Below, piece after piece: positions 52,156 through 62,274 of a DNA stretch of 64,000 nt. Under the pieces are notes generated by a model that searched no databases, was not told where the DNA came from, and saw only the letters and a program-made list of their open reading frames with translations. The DNA is from Saccharothrix australiensis (lineage in GTDB: Bacteria; Actinomycetota; Actinomycetes; Mycobacteriales; Pseudonocardiaceae), in NCBI RefSeq assembly GCF_003634935.1, contig NZ_RBXO01000001.1:6907501-6971500 (forward strand). Reading direction: 5' to 3'. The position numbers and the translations under genes were made by a program. Position 1 is the first letter of the stretch. Every line of letters begins with the position of its first letter.

Positions 52156-52898
52156 CGCCGGGCTCGGCGTGCCCGTGCCGTCCGCGGGCACGGTCCACCG
52201 CTGCTTGTCCAGGCCGTAGCCCACGGTGTGGGCGTCCGGCCACACGGCCTGGTCGTCGACGCTGCGGGCCTCGGCCAGCGGCGTCTCCGCCATCGTCGCG
52301 AGGTCGAGCACGTGCAGCCGCCACGGACCCGGTGTGACGCGCTTCTTGAACGCCAGCCTCGTCCCGTCCGGGGACAACGACGGGCACTCCACGTTGTCGC
52401 GCAGCGCCGTCGCCTCCCACGTCCGGTAGTCCGCCTGGATCAGGTGGGTGCGGCCCCGGCTCGCGGCCGTGGCGTAGAACCGCGTGTCGTCGGCGGCGAA
52501 CGTGACGCCCCAGAAGTTGACGTCCGGCGCGAAGTACCGCTTGCCCTCGACGGTCAGCGGGATGTCCTCGATCGACTTCCGCAGGTCGTCGGTCTTCGTG
52601 TCGAGGATGCCGGTCCGGGTGGAGAAGCCGGACGTGTTGTAGGAGTCACCGGACACGAACACCGTCCAGGACACCATCCGCCCGCTCGGCGACACCTGCA
52701 ACCGGCTCGGGATGCCGGGCAGGGCGTGCCGCTGCTCCCGCCCGTCGCGGGTGACGACGAGGTCCACCATCGGCGGCAGCCCCGGCCGCGCCGCGAGGCA
52801 CGCCCTGGTGCCCGCGGCCTCGGAGACCCGCGCGCACCCCGGTTCCGCCTCGGCGGCCCGGCCGCGGGCGTGCAGCACGTACGCCGTGGCCGCCAGGA

Positions 52899-54095
52899 TC
52901 ACGACGACAAAGGCCGCAACACCGCCGCGCCACCCAATACGACCACCAACGCGGCCAGCGACACCAGCAGTGCCGTCGGCACTCCCCAGAACGTCCACAT
53001 CGCTCCAAACAGGACAGAGGAAACCAGTTTCGCCAACGCCTGGCCGGTCTGCAGCACGGCCATCCCGCTGGTCCGCAGCTCGGCGGGCAGCAGCGGGCCG
53101 GCGGCGGCCATCAGCACGCCGTCGGTGGCCGCGTAGAACGCGCCGTGCAGGGCGAGCACGACGAAGGCGTTCACGAACGGGGTCAGCAGCAGCCCGAACG
53201 CCAGCGCCAGCGCCACGTGACCGGCGAGGAACACCGGCCAGCGGCCCACCCGGTCGGCCAGCCTGCCCAGCGGCACGGCCAGCAGCAGGTACACCGCCGC
53301 CGTGCCCAGCGCCAGCAGGGGGAAGTGGACGGCGTCCAGCCGCAGCTCCTGCTGGAGCAGCAGGTACAGGAACGCGTCGCCCACCGTGACCAGGCCCAGC
53401 AGCGAAGCCCAGCCGACGACCCGGCGGAACTCGCCGCGCCACAACGCCTTCAGCCGGGGCCGCGCGGGCAGCGGCGACCGCTTGTCCCGCACCAGCATGG
53501 CCAGCAGCAGGACGCCCAGCACCGCGAAGCAGAAGCTGGTGACGAACACCGCGTCGTACGAGCCGAGGCTGGCCCACAGCACGAAGATCGCCACCAGCGG
53601 CCCGAGGAACGCGCCGACGGTGTCCATCGCCCGGTGCACGCCGAACGCCCGCCCGAGCGCGTCCGGCGCGCTGCTCAACGAGATCAGCGCGTCCCGCGGC
53701 GCGGTGCGGAGCCCCTTGCCGGTGCGGTCGACGGCCAGCACACCGCCCAGCGCGCCCACCGAGGAGCCCGCGGCGAGGAACCCGAGCTTGGCCACCGCGG
53801 ACATCCCGTACCCGGCCAGCGCGACGGCCTTGCGCCGCTGCCACCGGTCCGCGGCGTGCCCGCCGAGCAGGCGGACCACCGCCGTCACGCCGGAGTAGAG
53901 CCCGTCCAGCAGACCGAACTGGAACGGGCTCAACCCGAGCGCGACCACGAAGTACAGCGGCAGCACCGCCGTCACCATCTCCGACGACACGTCGGTGACC
54001 AGGCTGACCAGGCCGAGCGCGAGCACGTTGCCCGCGACCCGACCCCGGTCGGCCTTCTTCTCGGACGGCGTCTGCCGCGCGGTCGCGATGTACAT
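52899..54095 (-). CDS. MFS transporter
   Basis: A 398-residue transporter with about 12 membrane segments. It shows VSLVTDVSSEMVTAVLPLYF near the start and GHAADRWQRRKAVALAGYG, a motif A variant between segments 2 and 3. This resembles the family with VSLLTDVSSEM that is often annotated as a general MFS; the substrate is unknown. ATG 54095 is one base after the stop of the metallophosphoesterase gene, so the three genes 55659-52108 form one operon. Confidence 0.88.
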   Translation of the reverse strand: MYIATARQTPSEKKADRGRVAGNVLALGLVSLVTDVSSEMVTAVLPLYFVVALGLSPFQFGLLDGLYSGVTAVVRLLGGHAADRWQRRKAVALAGYGMSAVAKLGFLAAGSSVGALGGVLAVDRTGKGLRTAPRDALISLSSAPDALGRAFGVHRAMDTVGAFLGPLVAIFVLWASLGSYDAVFVTSFCFAVLGVLLLAMLVRDKRSPLPARPRLKALWRGEFRRVVGWASLLGLVTVGDAFLYLLLQQELRLDAVHFPLLALGTAAVYLLLAVPLGRLADRVGRWPVFLAGHVALALAFGLLLTPFVNAFVVLALHGAFYAATDGVLMAAAGPLLPAELRTSGMAVLQTGQALAKLVSSVLFGAMWTFWGVPTALLVSLAALVVVLGGAAVLRPLSS

Positions 54096-54096
54096 G

Positions 54097-55659
54097 TCAG
54101 TGGCAGGTGTAGGTCGGGGTGCTGTCGATCGGCTTGCCGTCCAGGCCCAGGTACTGCCAGGAGTAGGTGTTGTCGGTCAGCGTCATCTTCATCACGCCGT
54201 GGATCGACTTCGCGAACTCCGTGATGGCCGGGTTCGCCGACACCTTGTACAGCGCGGCGCCGCCACCGCCGCCGATCACCGAGCGGGTGCCCTTGGGGTC
54301 CGCCTTGCCGTCGGCGTTCAACGGCTTGAACCGCTCGTAGTGGTGGTCGTGGCCGGAGAGCACCAGGTCGACCTTGTTGGCCACCAACGTCTCCCACATC
54401 GTCGCGCTGCTGGTGTTGTTGCCGTGGCTGCCGGAACTCCAGCGCGGGTGGTGGAAGTACGCGGCCACGCAGCCCTTGTCGTTGGCCGCGAGGTCGCGCT
54501 TGAGCCACTCGTGCTGCGCCGAGCCGGGCTTGCTCGACTCGGTCGAGTCCAGGGCGATGAAGTGCCAGTTGCCGTGCTCCCACGAGTAGTAGGTCTTGCC
54601 GTTGGGCGTGGCGATCGAGCCGAAGTAGCCCTTGTAGCCGGACAGCGGCGGGTCGGAGTAGGTCTCGTGGTTGCCGGGGATCGGCTTGGTCTTGGCCTTG
54701 AAGCGGCCCCACGTCTTGTCGTAGTACTTCTGGAAGTCCGACAGGTGGGCGTCGTCGTACTGGTTGTCGCCCATCGTGATCACCGCGACGGGGTTCATCT
54801 GCTCGACCAGCTTGGCGGTCTTCGGGTGCACGCAGGAGGAGCTGCTCGCGGTGCACTGCTCGGCGATGTCGCCGGCCGCCGCGATCACGAACGACCCGGA
54901 GGACGCGCCGGTCGTGACGCGGACCTTGTTGCCGGGCGGCGACGTGTTGCCCGCCGCGTCCCTGGCCCGCACGGTGTAGTCGTACGCCGTGCTCGGCGCG
55001 AGGCCGCTGTCGGTGTACGCCGTGCCGGTGGCGGCGCCGACCACGACGCCGTCGCGGAGCACGTCGTAGCCGGCGACGCCGACGTTGTCGGTGGCCGCCG
55101 TCCAGGCGAGCGACGCGCTGCTCGCCGTCGTGCCGGTGACGCGGAGGTTGCCGGGTACGGTCGGCGGGCTCGTGTCGCCGCCGCTGCGGACCCCGTACAC
55201 CTCCAGCTCCCAGATCGAGTAGCCGTAGTCGGTGGCCCGCTCGGTGCCCAGGACGCGGAGGTACCGGCCGGTGCCGTTGAGCCCGGAGTGGGTGTCGGAG
55301 TCACCGTCGCCGCTGCTGCGGCTGCTGAGGTCGGTCCAGGTGGAGCCGTTGGCGGAGAGCTGCACCTTGTACTTGGTGGCGTACGCGTCCTCCCAGCGGA
55401 CGATCACCTCGTGGACCTCGGCTGCGCCGCCGAGGTCCACGGTGAGCGACTGGGGGTCGATGCCGGGCGCGCTGGCCCAGCGGGTGTCGGCGCGGCCGTC
55501 GACCGCGAACTGGCCGGCCAGCGAATCGTCCTCGACGGACGTCACGGTGACCGGTCTTCCTTGGGAGAGAAGGGAATCGGCTGGTGCGCTGGCGGCGGTC
55601 AGCGGATGCACGAGCAGGATGCACACCGCCACCGACGCCAGTGGGGCGACTCGGCGCAC
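54097..55659 (-). CDS. Secreted metallophosphoesterase with discoidin and FN3 domains
   Basis: A 520-residue secreted protein. The signal peptide is at about 1-26 (AASA-A). An F5/8 type C (discoidin) domain follows at about 30-155 (AVDGRADTRWAS), an FN3 domain at about 165-250, and the calcineurin-like phosphoesterase at about 255-515: IAAAGDIAEQC, TMGDNQYDD, IPGNHETYSD, FHHPRWSSG and LSGHDHHYERF. It probably releases phosphate from extracellular esters or nucleotides while bound to a carbohydrate surface. GTG 55659 follows GGAG by 6 nt. Confidence 0.92.
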   Translation of the reverse strand: MRRVAPLASVAVCILLVHPLTAASAPADSLLSQGRPVTVTSVEDDSLAGQFAVDGRADTRWASAPGIDPQSLTVDLGGAAEVHEVIVRWEDAYATKYKVQLSANGSTWTDLSSRSSGDGDSDTHSGLNGTGRYLRVLGTERATDYGYSIWELEVYGVRSGGDTSPPTVPGNLRVTGTTASSASLAWTAATDNVGVAGYDVLRDGVVVGAATGTAYTDSGLAPSTAYDYTVRARDAAGNTSPPGNKVRVTTGASSGSFVIAAAGDIAEQCTASSSSCVHPKTAKLVEQMNPVAVITMGDNQYDDAHLSDFQKYYDKTWGRFKAKTKPIPGNHETYSDPPLSGYKGYFGSIATPNGKTYYSWEHGNWHFIALDSTESSKPGSAQHEWLKRDLAANDKGCVAAYFHHPRWSSGSHGNNTSSATMWETLVANKVDLVLSGHDHHYERFKPLNADGKADPKGTRSVIGGGGGAALYKVSANPAITEFAKSIHGVMKMTLTDNTYSWQYLGLDGKPIDSTPTYTCH

Positions 55660-56230
55660 TGGGTTCTCCTCACGGTCCGTGGCGGCGGCTCGGGAGCAGG
55701 ATCGTAAAGGTTGTTTACAATTCGCAGGCTAGCGCTCCGCCGACAGGGGTGTCAACGACCCGGTGGTGAACGCGCGCGGACCGGTGCGCGGCGCGCCACG
55801 CCCGCGGCGGGCACAACCCCTCACCAGCGAACCCTCGTCGAACTCGCGGCGACGCCGACCACAACGGACGGACGCGGGACGGCCGGGCGACCGCCCTCGG
55901 TCCGCGGTTCCGACGACCGCGGACCGGGGGCGGTCCAGGGCGGCCGGGCGCGGTCCCCGACGACCGCCCACCGGGCGCGATCCAGGACGACCGGTGCCGC
56001 GCGGTTCCGGACGACCACCGGCCGGGCGCGAGCCGGGAGCCGTCCTCGCGGCACCGCGCCGGCCTGCGCACCGCACCGCCCGAGTCGGCCCACCGCGCTC
56101 GGACCACCGCGCCTGGTCCACCGCGCCTGGTCGGGGTCGCCGCACCGGGTCCGAGCCACTCCGGGCACGTGCCGCACGCGAAGTCCCGACAACACCACCG
56201 ACCGGGGTGCGAAGGCGGCAGAATGGTCCG
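55660..56230. other. Intergenic region with a low-GC promoter patch and GC-rich filler
   Basis: About 570 bases between the divergent phosphoesterase and zinc-peptidase genes. On the left, 55706-55720 is GTAAAGGTTGTTTAC, an AT-rich near-palindrome in a low-GC patch that probably belongs to the phosphoesterase promoter or an operator. The rest (55760-56210) is made of short GGACCG/CCACCGCGCCTGGT-type repeats that translate to Arg/Pro/Gly and are not a gene. CAGAAT at 56219-56224 is the -10 of the next gene. Confidence 0.6.
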
Positions 56231-57607
56231 ATGCGGCGCGCATCGGCTCGGCTCGTTCTGCTGGTAGCGGTGGTACTCGTGGCCTCCGGGTGCACGCGGT
56301 GGGTCGACGGCCACCCGGGCGCGGGCAAGGTCGTCGCCAAGGGCGGCGTCGACCCCGGTTTCATCCGGGGCACCGACGGCGGACCCGTCGACCGGCTCGC
56401 GGCGACCGCCATCACCGACATCGACGCGTTCTGGGAGGCCGCCTTCCCGGACGCCTTCGGCGAGAAGTGGCGCCCCCTGGAGGGCGGCATCTACTCCGTC
56501 GACACCGCCGACCCGTCCGCCAAGCCGCCGCCCTGCACGGAGAAGGCGAGCGACGTGGAGGGCAACGCGTTCTACTGCCCCAGCGCCGACGCCATCGCCT
56601 GGGACCGGGCCGCCCTGCTGCCCGTCCTCCAGGACCGCTTCGGGGACGCGGCCGTGGTGATCGTCCTGGCGCACGAGGTCGGGCACGCGGTGCAGCGCCG
56701 CATGGGCATCACGCCCGAGGCGGAACGCCGCGACCCGCAGAAGTACCCGACGATCCTCACCGAGGCGATGGCCGACTGCTTCGCGGGCAGCTTCGTCAAG
56801 TGGGTGAACGACGGCAAGTCCGAGCACCTGGCCATCGGCACGGACACCCTCGACTCGGCGCTGGGCGCGCTGATCACCTTCCGCGACCCGGTCGGCACCT
56901 CGCCGCAGGACCGGGCGGCGCACGGCAACGCGTTCGACCGGGTGTCCGCGTTCCAGGACGGCTACCAGCAGGGCACCCGGTTCTGCGGCGCGATGACCGT
57001 GGAGAACCGGCCGTTCACCCAGCAGGCGTTCACCACGCTCGACGACCGCGACCGGGGCGGCAACCTCCCGTTCGACGAGATGCTGGAGGCCGTCACCGAC
57101 GACCTGGGCAGGTACTACGGGGCCCTGGTGACCGCCAGGGGCAAGGCGTGGACCCCGCCGAAGACCACGCCGACCAGGGAGGAGCCCGACTGCTCCGGTG
57201 ACCAGGGCCCGGTCGCGTTCTGCCCGAAGGACGGCTCGGTGGAGGTCGAGGTCACGCGGGAGCTGCCCGAGCTGCACGCCGAGATCGGCGACTACGCGAC
57301 CGGTGTGCTGCTGGCGTCCCGCTACGGGCTGGCCGCGCGGTCGGCCGCGGGCGAGGGGGTCGAGGGCGCCGACGCGGCGGCTTCGGCGCTGTGCCTGGCC
57401 GGCGCGTACACCCGCGAGGTGTTCACCCGCCGGCAGGGGTTCGGCCTGTCGCCCGGCGACCTGGACGAGGCCGTGCAGGTGCTGCTCGCCCACGACTACG
57501 CGGCTCGGGACGCGACGGGCAGGCAGGCCGTCGAGCCGGGTTTCCAGCGGGTGGACGTGTTCCGCGGCGGTGTCTTCGAGGGCGTCAAGGCGTGCGGGCT
57601 GGGCTGA
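56231..57607 (+). CDS. Neutral zinc metallopeptidase lipoprotein (first of two)
   Basis: A 458-residue lipoprotein (lipobox LVASGC, Cys at about 21). It has the zinc motif VLAHEVGHAVQRR, and TEAMADCFAGSFVKW supplies the third ligand. GNAFYCPSADAIAWDR resembles the YpfJ/COG2321 family. The C-terminal half repeats the helical pattern of its neighbour (LSPGDLDEAVQVLLAHDYAA). Cell-surface proteolysis is expected; substrates are unknown. The ATG follows CAGAAT by 6 nt, suggesting a leaderless message. A reading extended to 55763 is only low-complexity. Confidence 0.85.
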   Translation: MRRASARLVLLVAVVLVASGCTRWVDGHPGAGKVVAKGGVDPGFIRGTDGGPVDRLAATAITDIDAFWEAAFPDAFGEKWRPLEGGIYSVDTADPSAKPPPCTEKASDVEGNAFYCPSADAIAWDRAALLPVLQDRFGDAAVVIVLAHEVGHAVQRRMGITPEAERRDPQKYPTILTEAMADCFAGSFVKWVNDGKSEHLAIGTDTLDSALGALITFRDPVGTSPQDRAAHGNAFDRVSAFQDGYQQGTRFCGAMTVENRPFTQQAFTTLDDRDRGGNLPFDEMLEAVTDDLGRYYGALVTARGKAWTPPKTTPTREEPDCSGDQGPVAFCPKDGSVEVEVTRELPELHAEIGDYATGVLLASRYGLAARSAAGEGVEGADAAASALCLAGAYTREVFTRRQGFGLSPGDLDEAVQVLLAHDYAARDATGRQAVEPGFQRVDVFRGGVFEGVKACGLG

Positions 57608-57742
57608 CCGGCGCGGCCCGCTCGCGGCGCGGGCCCGCCCCGGTGCGGGAGTGGTGCCCCGGACAAGCGCCGGACCGGTCCCGCGGCGGCCGTTCGCCCA
57701 GTAGGGTTCGGGCGGACCGACGGAGCGGGATGGGGCTGGGGC

Positions 57743-59182
57743 ATGGCTCGACGGGTGTTCACGGTCGCGGCGGTCGTCGCGGCGGCGGCGTTGGCCGGCG
57801 GGTGCACGCAGGCGGTGGACGGGCTGGCGCGCCCCGCGCGGCCGGACGTGTCGAAGGTGTCCGGCCTGGAGATCACCACCGGCGAGAGCGGCGCCAAGCC
57901 CGGCGTGCCGGACGCCGACCTGCGCGTGGAGAACGGTGACGGCGGCGAGATGGACCGGCTGGCCATCAACGCGCTCGCCGACGTGGCGGAGTACTGGACC
58001 GAGCAGCTGCCGGCGAACTTCGACGGCAAGGAGTTCGAGCCCGTCAAGCGCCTGGTCTCCTACGACTCCAACGGCGCGGGCGTCGAGATCTGCCGCACCA
58101 ACACCAAGGGCGTGGCGAACGCGTTCTACTGCTCGCTGGACGACAGCATCGCGTGGGACCGCGGCGACCTGCTGCCGATGCTCGACGACGCCTTCGGCCC
58201 GATGGCGGTGGTCACCGTGCTGGCCCACGAGATGGGCCACGCCGTGCAGTACAAGCTGGGCGCGAAGGGCGGCGTCACCCAGGCCACGCCGTCGATCATC
58301 AAGGAGCAGCAGGCGGACTGCTACGCGGGCAACTTCTTCCGGTGGGTCGCGGAGGGCAAGTCGAAGCACTTCCGCATCTCCACCGGTCCCGGCCTCAACC
58401 AGGTCCTGGCGACGATGTTCTTCATCCGCGACGCGGCGGGCACCTCGGCCGAGAAGCAGGGGGCGCACGGCAGCGCGTTCGACCGCGTGGCCGCGTTCCA
58501 GTTCGGGTTCGAGGGCGACCCCGAGCGGTGCGCCCGGATCGACGAGCAGGAGATCAAGAGCCGGATCACGCAGCAGAAGTTCGACTCGCAGGACGCCGAC
58601 TCCGGTCAGGGCAAGGGCAACCTGAAGGTGGACGAGCGCAGGCACCTCGAACTGCTGGAGACGAGCCTGCGCAACGCGTTCAAGCAGACCGGCGCGGCGC
58701 CGCCCGCCATCAAGACCGGCGGCTCGTCGTGCTCCGACGACCGGCCCACCTCGCCGGCGTCGTACTGCCCGGCCACCAACACCATCGCCGTCGACCTGCC
58801 CGACCTGGTGAAGATCGGCACGCCGCCGAAGCGCGGCCAGAAGGGCGGCATCGGCGACTTCGCGGCGTTCGCGGAGATCGCTTCGCGGTTCGCGCTGTCC
58901 ATCCAGAAGGCGACCGGCTACTCGCTGGAGGGCCCGGCGGCGGGGTTGCGCACCGCGTGCCTGACCGGGGCGTGGGCCGGCACCACCACCGAGGCGTCCG
59001 CCCGGCTGAAGCTCTCGTCGGGCGACCTGGACGAGGCGGTGGCGGAACTGCTGGCGGACAAGAGCCTCATCGCGGCCGACGTGCGGGGCGCGGTCGTGCC
59101 GTCGGGCTTCGCCCGCGTGGAGGCGTTCCGGGACGGCTTCTTCGAGGGCTCCGGCCTCTGCACCCGGAAGTACTACGGCTGA
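57743..59182 (+). CDS. Neutral zinc metallopeptidase lipoprotein (second of two)
   Basis: A 479-residue paralogue of the preceding gene. The lipobox is LAGGC (Cys about 21). It shows GVANAFYCSLDDSIAWDR, VLAHEMGHAVQYK and KEQQADCYAGNFFRW. It keeps the tail LSSGDLDEAVAELLADKSLIAADVRG and ends RVEAFRDGFFEGSGLC, parallel to its twin's RVDVFRGGVFEGVKAC. A TAGGGT box is 37 nt upstream, so it has its own promoter. Tandem duplication followed by divergence is evident. Confidence 0.86.
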   Translation: MARRVFTVAAVVAAAALAGGCTQAVDGLARPARPDVSKVSGLEITTGESGAKPGVPDADLRVENGDGGEMDRLAINALADVAEYWTEQLPANFDGKEFEPVKRLVSYDSNGAGVEICRTNTKGVANAFYCSLDDSIAWDRGDLLPMLDDAFGPMAVVTVLAHEMGHAVQYKLGAKGGVTQATPSIIKEQQADCYAGNFFRWVAEGKSKHFRISTGPGLNQVLATMFFIRDAAGTSAEKQGAHGSAFDRVAAFQFGFEGDPERCARIDEQEIKSRITQQKFDSQDADSGQGKGNLKVDERRHLELLETSLRNAFKQTGAAPPAIKTGGSSCSDDRPTSPASYCPATNTIAVDLPDLVKIGTPPKRGQKGGIGDFAAFAEIASRFALSIQKATGYSLEGPAAGLRTACLTGAWAGTTTEASARLKLSSGDLDEAVAELLADKSLIAADVRGAVVPSGFARVEAFRDGFFEGSGLCTRKYYG

Positions 59183-59494
59183 TCCCGCGCGGAGCGGTCG
59201 GCCCTCGCGCGGGGCCCTCGACCCCGGCGCGGGCCGGCCGAGTCCCGCGCGGTGCCCGACGGCGCGCGCCGGCGCGCACCCGCCCCGCACGCGCCGGACG
59301 TCACGGGGTCGCCCGAACCGCGGTGCGCCGGGGCATCGCCGCCGGACCGCACCGCGACCCGCACCGGGCACCAGCCGACGACCGCGCACCGACCGCGACC
59401 GCACCCGGTCCGGTGATCATCGCCCGGACCGGCCGTCACCCGGACCGGCGGTCCGGGTGGGGCAGCGGTCGCGCGCCCGGTGCGGTGGCCGCGC
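59183..59494. other. Convergent intergenic region with terminator hairpin
   Basis: About 310 bases of GC-rich short repeats without a gene. CACCCGGACC (59437-59446) pairs with GGTCCGGGTG (59450-59459), loop GGC, a probable terminator shared by the zinc-peptidase and chaperedoxin genes. Confidence 0.6.
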
Positions 59495-60454
59495 TCAGAA
59501 CAGCGCGCTGGCCAGGTTCCGCCGTGCCTTCGCCACCCGCTCGTCGTCCGCCGGGAACAGCTCGAACAGCCCGACCAGGTGCTCGCGCACCTTGTCCCGG
59601 TCGTCGCCGAACACCCGCCGGACCGTGTCGACCAACCGCTTGAACGCGGCCTCCACGTCCTGGCCCGCCAGTTCCGCGTCGGCGGCGGCGAGCTGGGCGT
59701 CCACGTCGTCCGGTGCGGCGTCGGCCTTCGCGACCACGTCCGGGGACAGGCCCTCCGCCCGCGCGGTGAACCGCACCTGCGCCAGCGCGGCCTTCGCCTC
59801 GGCGTTGGCCGGCTCCGCGGACAGGATCGCCTCGTAGGCGGCCTCGGCGGCGGCGAAGTCGCCCCGCTCGAACGCCTCCTCGGCGGCGGTGAACCGCGGG
59901 TCCTCGGGCGTCTCGGCGGGCGCCTGCCCGGCCTCGGCTGCCTTGATGCCCGGCAGCCGGTCGCGCAGCGCGTCCAGCAGCCGGTTGATCCACTGGGTGA
60001 ACTCGGCTTCCGGCAGCGGCCCGGCGAACGCGTCCACCGGCTGGCCGGCGGCCACCGCCACGACCGTCGGCACGGACTGCACGCCGAACGCCTGGCCCAC
60101 CCTGGGGCTGGCGTCGAGGTCGACGCGCGCCAGGAGCCAGGCTCCGTTGCCCGCCCGCGCGGCCCGTTCCAGGATCGGGGAGAGCTGCCCGGCCTCGGGG
60201 CTCCACGACGCGGTCAGCTCGACCACGACCGGGACGTCCAGGGAGCGCTCGACCACCGACTGGAAGGTCGCCTCGGTGACGTCGAGCACCCACGGGCTTG
60301 GTCCGCCGCCGTCGGTGGGCGCGGGCGCGCCCGGCGGCGGCGCGGTGGCGCGCTGGCGGGCGGCGTCCGCCCGTGCCTTCAGCGCGCCGAGGTCGACCGC
60401 CCCGGACAGCGCGGCGGACAGTGCTGCGGTCTTTCGAGGGTCTGGCCTTGTCAC
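59495..60454 (-). CDS. Chaperedoxin-like (CnoX/YbbN) thioredoxin-TPR protein without CXXC
   Basis: A 319-residue cytoplasmic protein. A thioredoxin fold (about 55-165) carries [24 protein letters not shown] where a redox enzyme would have WCxxC, so both cysteines are missing. The cis-Pro SVPTVVAV is kept. The rest is TPR-like ([26 protein letters not shown], and a final [21 protein letters not shown]), matching CnoX/YbbN. In that family it is a holdase working with GroEL/DnaK; here a redox role is unlikely. GTG 60454 follows CAGGAT by 6 nt, suggesting a leaderless message. Confidence 0.88.
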   Translation of the reverse strand: MTRPDPRKTAALSAALSGAVDLGALKARADAARQRATAPPPGAPAPTDGGGPSPWVLDVTEATFQSVVERSLDVPVVVELTASWSPEAGQLSPILERAARAGNGAWLLARVDLDASPRVGQAFGVQSVPTVVAVAAGQPVDAFAGPLPEAEFTQWINRLLDALRDRLPGIKAAEAGQAPAETPEDPRFTAAEEAFERGDFAAAEAAYEAILSAEPANAEAKAALAQVRFTARAEGLSPDVVAKADAAPDDVDAQLAAADAELAGQDVEAAFKRLVDTVRRVFGDDRDKVREHLVGLFELFPADDERVAKARRNLASALF

Positions 60455-60495
60455 GGTTCCATCCTGGCACGAGACCCGGAGTGGACGGCGACCGG

Positions 60496-61341
60496 TCAGG
60501 CGGTCAGTTCGCGCACCGCGTCCAAGCCCATCGGGTTCGTGCGCATGGCGTCGTTCCCGCGGCCCAGGGCCAGCGCGATCGGCGTCATCAGCGCCACGAA
60601 CCGCGCGGTGCCCGCCTCGCCCAGGGCGCGCCACGGCGCGGCGGCGGCCTCCTCGGTCCGCCGCTCGACGTCGGCGCGCAGCGCGCGGCCCGCCGGCGTG
60701 AGCCCGTCGGCGAGCAGGCCGCGCGCGGCCAGCGACGCCTCCGCCGCGCGCCACTCGTCCTCGTCCCACCCGCGCGCCGCCCGCAGGTACGCCGCGTCGA
60801 GGCCCTTGTCCGCCCCGTACAGGACGAGGGCCTCGCACGCCGTCAACCCGGCCGCGACCAGCGCCGCCACGTGCCCGTCGCCGCGCGACTCGCGCAGCGT
60901 CGTACACGCCTGCCAGAGCGCCAGGTGCGGCTCGTCGGGCAGCGGGAGGGCTGCGTTGGCCGCGCCGAGCACCCGTCCCGGCAGCGGTGCCGCCGACGCG
61001 GCCCGGACCGCCAGCTCGGCGGCTTCCGCCACGTCCAGCGACGGCAGCAGCCGGCGCAGCGCCCCGTCGACGCCCCGCAGCCGCGCCGCCAGGAACTCCT
61101 CCGGCGACGCGACCCGCCACGCGTCGGGCAGCGCCCGCGCCACCCGGCGCGGGTGGAAGCTGAAGAACGCGGCCGTCACGGTCTCCGGGGCCGCCGCGCC
61201 CAGCGGCGCGGCGCGCATCCCGAAGTACCCCATCCAGCCGCCCCGGCAGCCGAGCGCGTCGGTGACCGCCCGTGATTCCGGCGTGAAGTACGTGACGTCG
61301 TGGTACGTCTCGAAGCGCAGCCAGAGGTCGCGGGGTGACAT
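60496..61341 (-). CDS. SCO6745-family protein (winged-helix-like), unknown function
   Basis: A 281-residue protein of a family I recall from Streptomyces as SCO6745. It starts [26 protein letters not shown] and has [53 protein letters not shown] and a C-terminal winged-helix-like part ([21 protein letters not shown]). DNA binding is suggested by the latter but not shown. ATG 61341 follows TACTTT by 8 nt on the minus strand. It stands alone, 26 nt from the thiamine-binding gene. Confidence 0.75.
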   Translation of the reverse strand: MSPRDLWLRFETYHDVTYFTPESRAVTDALGCRGGWMGYFGMRAAPLGAAAPETVTAAFFSFHPRRVARALPDAWRVASPEEFLAARLRGVDGALRRLLPSLDVAEAAELAVRAASAAPLPGRVLGAANAALPLPDEPHLALWQACTTLRESRGDGHVAALVAAGLTACEALVLYGADKGLDAAYLRAARGWDEDEWRAAEASLAARGLLADGLTPAGRALRADVERRTEEAAAAPWRALGEAGTARFVALMTPIALALGRGNDAMRTNPMGLDAVRELTA

Positions 61342-61367
61342 GGTCACCAAAGTAGTAGGACTTCCGA

Positions 61368-61670
61368 CTATTCGCCAGAGGCGAGGTGCTGCTCCACGCG
61401 CTCGACCTTGGCCCGCAGCTGACCGGTGTGACCGGGCCGGATGTCGGCCTTGACGACCAGGCTCACGCGCGGCGCGGTGGCCTGCACGACCTCGGTCGCC
61501 TTCTTCACCACCGCCATCACCTCGTCCCACTCGCCCTCGACCAGCGTGAACATCGCGTTGGTCTCGTTGGGCAGCCCGGACTCCCGGACCACCCGCACCG
61601 CCTCGGCGACGGCCGCCGCCACGCTGTCGGACTCCCCGCCGAGCGGGCTGACGCTGAACGCGACGAGCAC
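61368..61670 (-). CDS. Thiamine-binding protein, MTH1187 family
   Basis: A 100-residue ferredoxin-like fold protein ([48 protein letters not shown]). Family members bind thiamine or its degradation products. A perfect AGGAGG lies 6 nt before the GTG start. It is back to back with the MarR gene, with 44 nt between the starts, so the regulator may control it. Confidence 0.87.
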   Translation of the reverse strand: MLVAFSVSPLGGESDSVAAAVAEAVRVVRESGLPNETNAMFTLVEGEWDEVMAVVKKATEVVQATAPRVSLVVKADIRPGHTGQLRAKVERVEQHLASGE

Positions 61671-61714
61671 TGGTGCCTCCTGATAGTCGGGTACCCACTG
61701 GTAGCTTCAGCGCC

Positions 61715-62218
61715 ATGACGTCCCAGCCGCTCCCGTTCGACCCCATCGCGCGCGCCGCCGAGCTGTGGGAGAAGCGGATCGGGCCGTCGACGTCGATGGC
61801 GGCGGTCACCAGCGTCATGCGAGTACAGCAGATCATCCAGTCCGCCGTGGACGCCGCCCTCAAACCGCACGGCCTGACCTTCGCCCGGTTCGAGGCGCTG
61901 GTGCTGCTGACCTTCGCGCGCACCGGCAGCCTCCCCATGCGGGTCATGGGCGAACGCCTCCAGCTGCACCCGACGAGCGTGACGAACATCGTGGACCGCC
62001 TGGAGGCCGACGGGCTGGTCCGCCGCAACGCCCACCCGACCGACCGGCGCACCACGCTGGTCGAGATCACGGAGGAGGGCCACGTCCGGCGCGAGGCCGC
62101 GACGCAGGCCGTGACCGAGGTCGACTTCGGCCTGCGCGGGCTCACCGAGCGGCAGACCGAGCAGCTGACCGAACTCCTGGCGAGGGTCCGCCGGGCCGTC
62201 GGCGACTTCCAGGACTGA
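61715..62218 (+). CDS. MarR-family transcriptional regulator
   Basis: A 167-residue winged-helix regulator. The recognition region is MGERLQLHPTSVTNIVDRLEADGLV with the wing RRNAHPTDRRTTLVEITEEG, and dimer helices lie at both ends. TAGCTT ends 7 nt before the ATG, suggesting a leaderless message. The 44-bp gap to the divergent thiamine-binding gene is the natural operator site. The ligand is unknown. Confidence 0.92.
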   Translation: MTSQPLPFDPIARAAELWEKRIGPSTSMAAVTSVMRVQQIIQSAVDAALKPHGLTFARFEALVLLTFARTGSLPMRVMGERLQLHPTSVTNIVDRLEADGLVRRNAHPTDRRTTLVEITEEGHVRREAATQAVTEVDFGLRGLTERQTEQLTELLARVRRAVGDFQD

Positions 62219-62274
62219 CCGCTCCCCCGGCTTATCCCCTCGACGCCGCGCGCGGGGTGGTCCACGCTGCACAC

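Noticed and set aside
55763-56230. N-terminal extension of the first zinc peptidase
   Set aside because: Low-complexity Arg/Pro/Gly. The lipoprotein signal peptide begins at 56231 behind a -10 box.
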